A stretch of 64,000 bases of DNA from Luteimicrobium album (GTDB lineage Bacteria > Actinomycetota > Actinomycetes > Actinomycetales > Cellulomonadaceae). The stretch is taken from positions 2,790,001 through 2,854,000 of the forward strand of contig NZ_BSUK01000001.1 of assembly GCF_030161555.1 (NCBI RefSeq). The letters run 5' to 3'. Within the stretch, counting starts at the first letter, position 1; each line of letters begins with the position of its first letter. Shown one piece after another: positions 58,745 through 64,000 of the stretch. The notes beneath the pieces are model-generated. The model was not told the DNA's origin. It made no database searches and saw only the letters and a program-made list of their open reading frames with translations. A program made the translations under genes and the position numbers.

Positions 58745-59682
58745 GCGACCCTCGCCTTCGGGTTGAGGACGCCGACGAGCACGTCGACGAGGAGGTTGAC
58801 GACGACCACCCCGGCCACGGAGACCATGACGAGGCCCATGATCACGGGGACGTCGCCGCGGGTCGTGTACTGGACGGTCATCGAGCCGATGCCGGGCAGG
58901 CCGAAGATCTGCTCGACGAGCACCGCGCCGCCGAGGAGCCCCACGAACTGCAGGCCGAGCACGGTGAGCGCGGGTGCCGACGCGTTGCGTACGACGTGCC
59001 GGAACAGCACCCGGCCGGGCGGGAGGCCCCGGGCCCGCAGGGTCCGCACGAAGTCGCGCTGCAGCACGTCGAGGACGGACCCGCGGACCTGCTGCGCGAC
59101 GCCCGCGACGGCCCCGACGGACAGCGCGGCGACGGGCAGCGTGATCGTGGAGAGCCACCCGCTCACGGACTGCGTGAACGGGATGTACCCGATCGCGGGG
59201 AACCAGCCGAGCCGGACCGCGAAGACGAGCACGACGACGAGCGTGACGAGGAAGCCGGGCAGCGCGTACCCGACCACGGACAGCACCTGGACGCACCGGT
59301 CGACGAGCCCGCCCCGGACCGCGGCCCACACGCCCAGGAGGAGCGAGAGGACCGCGGTCACGAGGGTCACGCCGACCACGAGGCTGAGCGTCACGGGCAG
59401 GCGGGTGCCGAGCGCGCTCCACACGTCCTCGCCCGTGAACCACGACCGGCCGAGGTCGCCGCGCACCGCGTGCGACAGCCAGTCCCCGTACTGCGCGAGG
59501 ACGGACCGGTCGAGGCCCAACGAGGCGTTCTTCGCGTCGACGGCCGCCTGCGGCGCGGACTGGCCCAGGAGGGCCCGCCCGACGTCGGCGTGCGGGATCG
59601 ACAGCAGGACGAACGTGAGGAGCGAGATGACGAGGAGCAGGAGGATCCCTGCGCCGAGCCGTCGGGCGAGGAAGGTCAGCAT
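58741..59682 (-). CDS. DppB-type ABC transporter permease
   Basis: 313 residues, six membrane segments. N-terminal LTFLARRLGAGILLLLVISLLTFVLL, conserved GLDRSVLAQYGDWL, the EAA-type loop VRTLRARGLPPGRVLFRHVVRNA and the C-terminal IFGLPGIGSM. The stop overlaps the ATG of the fused permease-ATPase gene. Starts 35 bases after the binding protein. Confidence 0.95.
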   Translation of the reverse strand: MLTFLARRLGAGILLLLVISLLTFVLLSIPHADVGRALLGQSAPQAAVDAKNASLGLDRSVLAQYGDWLSHAVRGDLGRSWFTGEDVWSALGTRLPVTLSLVVGVTLVTAVLSLLLGVWAAVRGGLVDRCVQVLSVVGYALPGFLVTLVVVLVFAVRLGWFPAIGYIPFTQSVSGWLSTITLPVAALSVGAVAGVAQQVRGSVLDVLQRDFVRTLRARGLPPGRVLFRHVVRNASAPALTVLGLQFVGLLGGAVLVEQIFGLPGIGSMTVQYTTRGDVPVIMGLVMVSVAGVVVVNLLVDVLVGVLNPKARVA

Positions 59683-59717
59683 GGCGTGTCCGGGTGCGTC
59701 CGTGGTCGGGTGGGGGC

Positions 59718-61256
59718 TCAGCTCGCGGGCTGGTAGTCGTAGATCGACGGGACGGCCATGCCGGACTGCGTCGTCGCCGTGACGGTCGGGTCGGTGACGA
59801 GCGTGTAGGTCATCCGGTAGAACGGCGCGAACCAGGCGTCCTCGACGACGTGCTTGTTCAGCGCCCCGGCGTCGGTGGCCGTGGCCGACTCGTCGTCGGT
59901 GAGCAGCTTGGCGCTCAGCGACTTCACGGTGTCGTCGGTGTAGCCGAAGGGGTTGAACGTGCCCGGGAGGATCGCCGTCTGGACGAGGTTCCACGCGTTG
60001 CTCGACTGGCCGAGGTTCATCACCATGCCGGCGTACGCGCGGTCGCGGAAGATCTTCTGCAGCGCGGTCGCACCGTCGAGCTGGTCCCACTTCAGCGTGA
60101 TGCCGACCTTCGCGAGCTGGGTGGTGAGCGCGCTCGTCATCGCGTCGGTGGTGATGCCGGCCATGGCGGGCAGCGTGAGCGTGAAGCCGTCTGCGTAGCC
60201 GGCGTCGGCGAGGAGCTGCTTCGCCTTGTCGGGGTCGTACGGGTAGGCGTCGTCGAGCGCCTTGTCGTAGCCGGGGGTGTCGGTGCCCCAGATCTGGCTC
60301 GTGGCGGTGCCGCGGCCCTGGCGCAGGCCCTGGAGGAGCGCGTCGCGGTCGATCCCGTCGTTGATCGCCTGGCGCACGCGCGGGTCGGCGAGGGCCTTGT
60401 TCACGGCCCCGACCCGGTCGAACAGCAGGATGCCCTGGAAGTCGAACTCGAACTTCTGCTGGGTGAGCTTGGTGTCGGCCTCGGCGGCGATCTGCTGGTC
60501 GACGGTCTGCAGGACGGCCGTGTTGAGCTGGCCGGTCTTGAGGCCGTTGACGATCGCGTTCTCGTTGTCGAACGAGCTGATGCTGAGCGTCGTGTACGGG
60601 GCCTTGTCGCCCCAGTAGTCGGCCTTGCGCGCGTAGACGTACTTGGAGCCGATGGCCGTCTTGCCCGTGTCGAGCGTGTAGGGGCCGGTGCCGTCGGGGT
60701 TGGTGGCGAGGTCCTTGCTGCCGATCTTCGCGGGGCTCGCCATGAGGCCCGCGGCGTCGGACAGCGAGAACAGGAGCGCCGGGTCGGGCTGCTTGAGCTC
60801 GACGACGACGTGCGTGGGGTCGGTGACCTTCACGGTCTTGAGCGAGGCGAGCTGGGTGGCCGAGCCGCCGCCGCCCTTCGCGAACGCCTCGAGGTTCTTC
60901 TTCACGGCGGTGGCGTCGAACGCGGTCCCGTCGGAGAACGTCACGCCCGAGCGGAGCGTGAGGCTGAGCTTCGTGCTCGTGGCGTCGTACGTCCACGCCG
61001 TGGCGAGCATGGGCGCGAACGTCCCGTCCGCCTTGCGCAGGATCAGCGTGTCGTAGACGGCCTGGTAGTAGGGCAGCGCGCTGCCGCTGGCCTGCGTGGG
61101 GTCGAGGCTCTGCGCGACCGTCATGGTGCCGACGGCCAGCGTGTCGCTGTGCTGCGCGGCCTGGCCGGCGGTGCCGCCGCCGGCGCCCGAGCAAGCGGCG
61201 AGGCTCGCCGCCACCCCGGCCGCGGCGAGGGCGGCGAGGATCCGGGTTGTCTTCAT
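59718..61256 (-). CDS. ABC transporter substrate-binding lipoprotein (SBP_bac_5 family)
   Basis: 512 residues. Lipoprotein signal with lipobox LAAC near residues 19-22. The family-5 (oligopeptide-type) signature regions are present: TLAVGTMTVAQSLDPTQ, LRSGVTFSDGTAFDA, GTGPYTL and DPRVRQAINDGIDRDALL. Binds the imported solute outside the cell. The family also covers oligosaccharide binders, and the downstream GH20 and GH1 enzymes suggest a glycan ligand here. Intact. First gene of the operon. Confidence 0.94.
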   Translation of the reverse strand: MKTTRILAALAAAGVAASLAACSGAGGGTAGQAAQHSDTLAVGTMTVAQSLDPTQASGSALPYYQAVYDTLILRKADGTFAPMLATAWTYDATSTKLSLTLRSGVTFSDGTAFDATAVKKNLEAFAKGGGGSATQLASLKTVKVTDPTHVVVELKQPDPALLFSLSDAAGLMASPAKIGSKDLATNPDGTGPYTLDTGKTAIGSKYVYARKADYWGDKAPYTTLSISSFDNENAIVNGLKTGQLNTAVLQTVDQQIAAEADTKLTQQKFEFDFQGILLFDRVGAVNKALADPRVRQAINDGIDRDALLQGLRQGRGTATSQIWGTDTPGYDKALDDAYPYDPDKAKQLLADAGYADGFTLTLPAMAGITTDAMTSALTTQLAKVGITLKWDQLDGATALQKIFRDRAYAGMVMNLGQSSNAWNLVQTAILPGTFNPFGYTDDTVKSLSAKLLTDDESATATDAGALNKHVVEDAWFAPFYRMTYTLVTDPTVTATTQSGMAVPSIYDYQPAS

Positions 61257-61324
61257 CTCTGCACTCCGTCGTGTCTGGTGAGGGCCCGTGCGTCGGGGCT
61301 CGGCGCCGAGCGTAGCGCAAAAAT

Positions 61325-61336
61325 TACCAGGTGGTA
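61325..61336. promoter_or_regulatory. TetR operator-like inverted repeat
   Basis: TACCA-GG-TGGTA lies in the 160-base gap between the divergent binding-protein and TetR genes, in an AT-rich patch (CAAAAATTACCAGGTGGTAG). It is the obvious candidate site for the adjacent TetR regulator. Confidence 0.6.
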
Positions 61337-61416
61337 GATTCGGGGTCCAGACCCGGGCCGACGACGACGCCGCCGACCGCCCACGCAGTAGGCTCGGGCC
61401 GACCGAAGGAGTTCGC

Positions 61417-62061
61417 GTGACCAGCACCTCGAGCGCCCCGCCCGCGGCCGACGAGCGCCCCACCGAGGCCCGCCGTCCGCGGTACACCAAGGGGGCCCGC
61501 ACCAAGCAGCGCATCGTCGACGGCGCGCTCGAGCTCTTCGCGAGCAGCGGGTTCCACGCCGTGTCCGTCCGCGACATCGCCGCACACGTCGGGCTGTCGC
61601 ACGTCGCCGTCCTGCAGCACTTCGACGGCGGCAAGGACGAGCTCCTCATCCAGGTGCTCCGACGCCGCGACGAACGCGAGGCCGAGCTCCAGGCGACCGA
61701 GCGCGCCTCGGCCGGCGACGTCGTCGGGTTCGTCCGGCGCCTGCTCGGGCGCGAGGTCGCGCAACCCGAGCTCGTCTCCCTCTACGTCAAGATGGCGAGC
61801 GAGGCCACCTCGCCCGACCACCCCGCGCACGACTACTTCATCGAGCGCTACCACCAGGTCCGCGCCTCGGCGGCCGAGGGCTTCCGGGCCTACCTCGCCC
61901 GGCACCCCGAGGTGCCGCCGTTCGACGTCGAGCTCGTGGCACGGCAGGCGATCGCGCTCGTCGACGGCATCCAGGTGCAGTGGCTCCTCGAGCCCGACCG
62001 CATCGACATGGCCGAGGCGATCGTCGCGTGGCTCAGGACCCTCGGGATCCGGGAGGAGTGA
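61417..62061 (+). CDS. TetR-family regulator of the importer/glycosidase operon
   Basis: 214 residues. Helix-turn-helix at residues 25-75 (TKQRIVDGALELFASSG, VSVRDIAAHVGLSHVAVLQHF, GKDELL), then an all-helical ligand domain with MASEATSPDHPAHDYF. GTG 61417 has AAGGA six bases upstream. Divergent from the seven-gene operon and next to a palindrome, so it probably represses that operon until a glycan-derived ligand binds (inference). Confidence 0.92.
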   Translation: MTSTSSAPPAADERPTEARRPRYTKGARTKQRIVDGALELFASSGFHAVSVRDIAAHVGLSHVAVLQHFDGGKDELLIQVLRRRDEREAELQATERASAGDVVGFVRRLLGREVAQPELVSLYVKMASEATSPDHPAHDYFIERYHQVRASAAEGFRAYLARHPEVPPFDVELVARQAIALVDGIQVQWLLEPDRIDMAEAIVAWLRTLGIREE

Positions 62062-62097
62062 TCCTCGGGTTCGTCGGCGTCGCGTGGTCGGGGCCGC

Positions 62098-62193
62098 GGG
62101 CGGGCGCGGCGAGCTGGTTCGGGCTGTCGTGCTTCGGCCCTGGGGGCCGTGCGCACTCCTTGACGCCCTTCACCACTTCCCCGCACCCAACCC
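62098..62193. repeat. Imperfect palindromic repeat family 2, copy 2
   Basis: Shares the identical core TGGTTCGGGCTG to GTGCGCACT and the flank ACGCCCTTCACCAC with copy 1 at 23875-23969. The outer arms still pair but with more mismatches. It starts 36 bases after the TetR stop, in the convergent gap before the glgX stop. The remainder of the 220-base gap holds no gene. Confidence 0.8.
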
Positions 62194-62281
62194 GCTCGCC
62201 GTTCGGCTCGCCTCCGCCGCCTTCCAGGGCCCGCTCGGCTCGTCGTCTCTGCGTCACCGCGAGTCGGCGTCTTCCCGGCCC

Positions 62282-64000
<1,719 letters not shown>

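Noticed and set aside
61185..61200. GAGCAAGC sequence similar to the palindrome boxes
   Set aside because: Single isolated copy inside the lipobox region of the binding-protein gene, with no second or inverted box; chance match.

Overview
The window is a very G+C-rich chromosomal segment from an actinobacterium, most likely a Micrococcales member close to Cellulomonas (inference). Supporting signs are strong G/C bias at third codon positions, frequent GTG starts, GTGA/ATGA stop-start overlaps, NucS mismatch repair, the GlgE pathway, class Ib ribonucleotide reductase and many carbohydrate-active enzymes. No rRNA, tRNA, CRISPR array, prophage or insertion sequence was recognised.

Positions 1-23,100 hold a block whose order matches the mycobacterial argS-to-atpC neighbourhood: argS (partial), lysA, hom, thrC, thrB, rho, rpmE, prfA, prmC, the Sua5/TsaC-like gene, a WecA-like gene, an AtpI-like gene, the complete F1Fo ATP synthase operon atpBEFHAGDC and a DUF2550 gene. 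Two genes interrupt that order: an alpha/beta hydrolase after lysA, and an antisense glycosyltransferase between rho and rpmE. From 23.1 to 30.2 kb come nucS, nagA with a palindromic operator-like site, and nrdHIEF behind tandem NrdR-box-like sites. From 30.2 to 39.9 kb come a phosphoribosyltransferase, a TetR regulator with a palindrome in its promoter, a lipoprotein FKBP isomerase, small conserved genes, two hydrolases, a DivIVA-like coiled-coil protein, a membrane protein, a lipoprotein and a thioredoxin/TPR protein.

From 40 to 50.2 kb lies the GlgE alpha-glucan pathway on the minus strand (glgE-treS-mak, then glgB), split by a plus-strand GH36 alpha-galactosidase. From 50.3 to 51.5 kb, a solitary AbiEi/DUF559 nuclease-fold gene is bracketed by two copies of a 73-bp palindromic element. 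A third copy sits at 10.35 kb. From 51.5 to 61.3 kb a seven-gene minus-strand operon encodes a peptide-type (Opp/Dpp) importer, a GH20 hexosaminidase, a GH1 glycosidase and an FAD dehydrogenase, divergent from a TetR regulator. The window ends inside glgX.

Two global patterns matter for use of this annotation. First, 23 reading-frame breaks in 16 genes all fit loss of one base in a G or C run (one of three residues, the rest of four or more), so they are most likely sequencing or assembly errors; coordinates of those genes span the break. Second, many genes have a -10-like hexamer six to eight bases before the start codon, which suggests common leaderless transcription.
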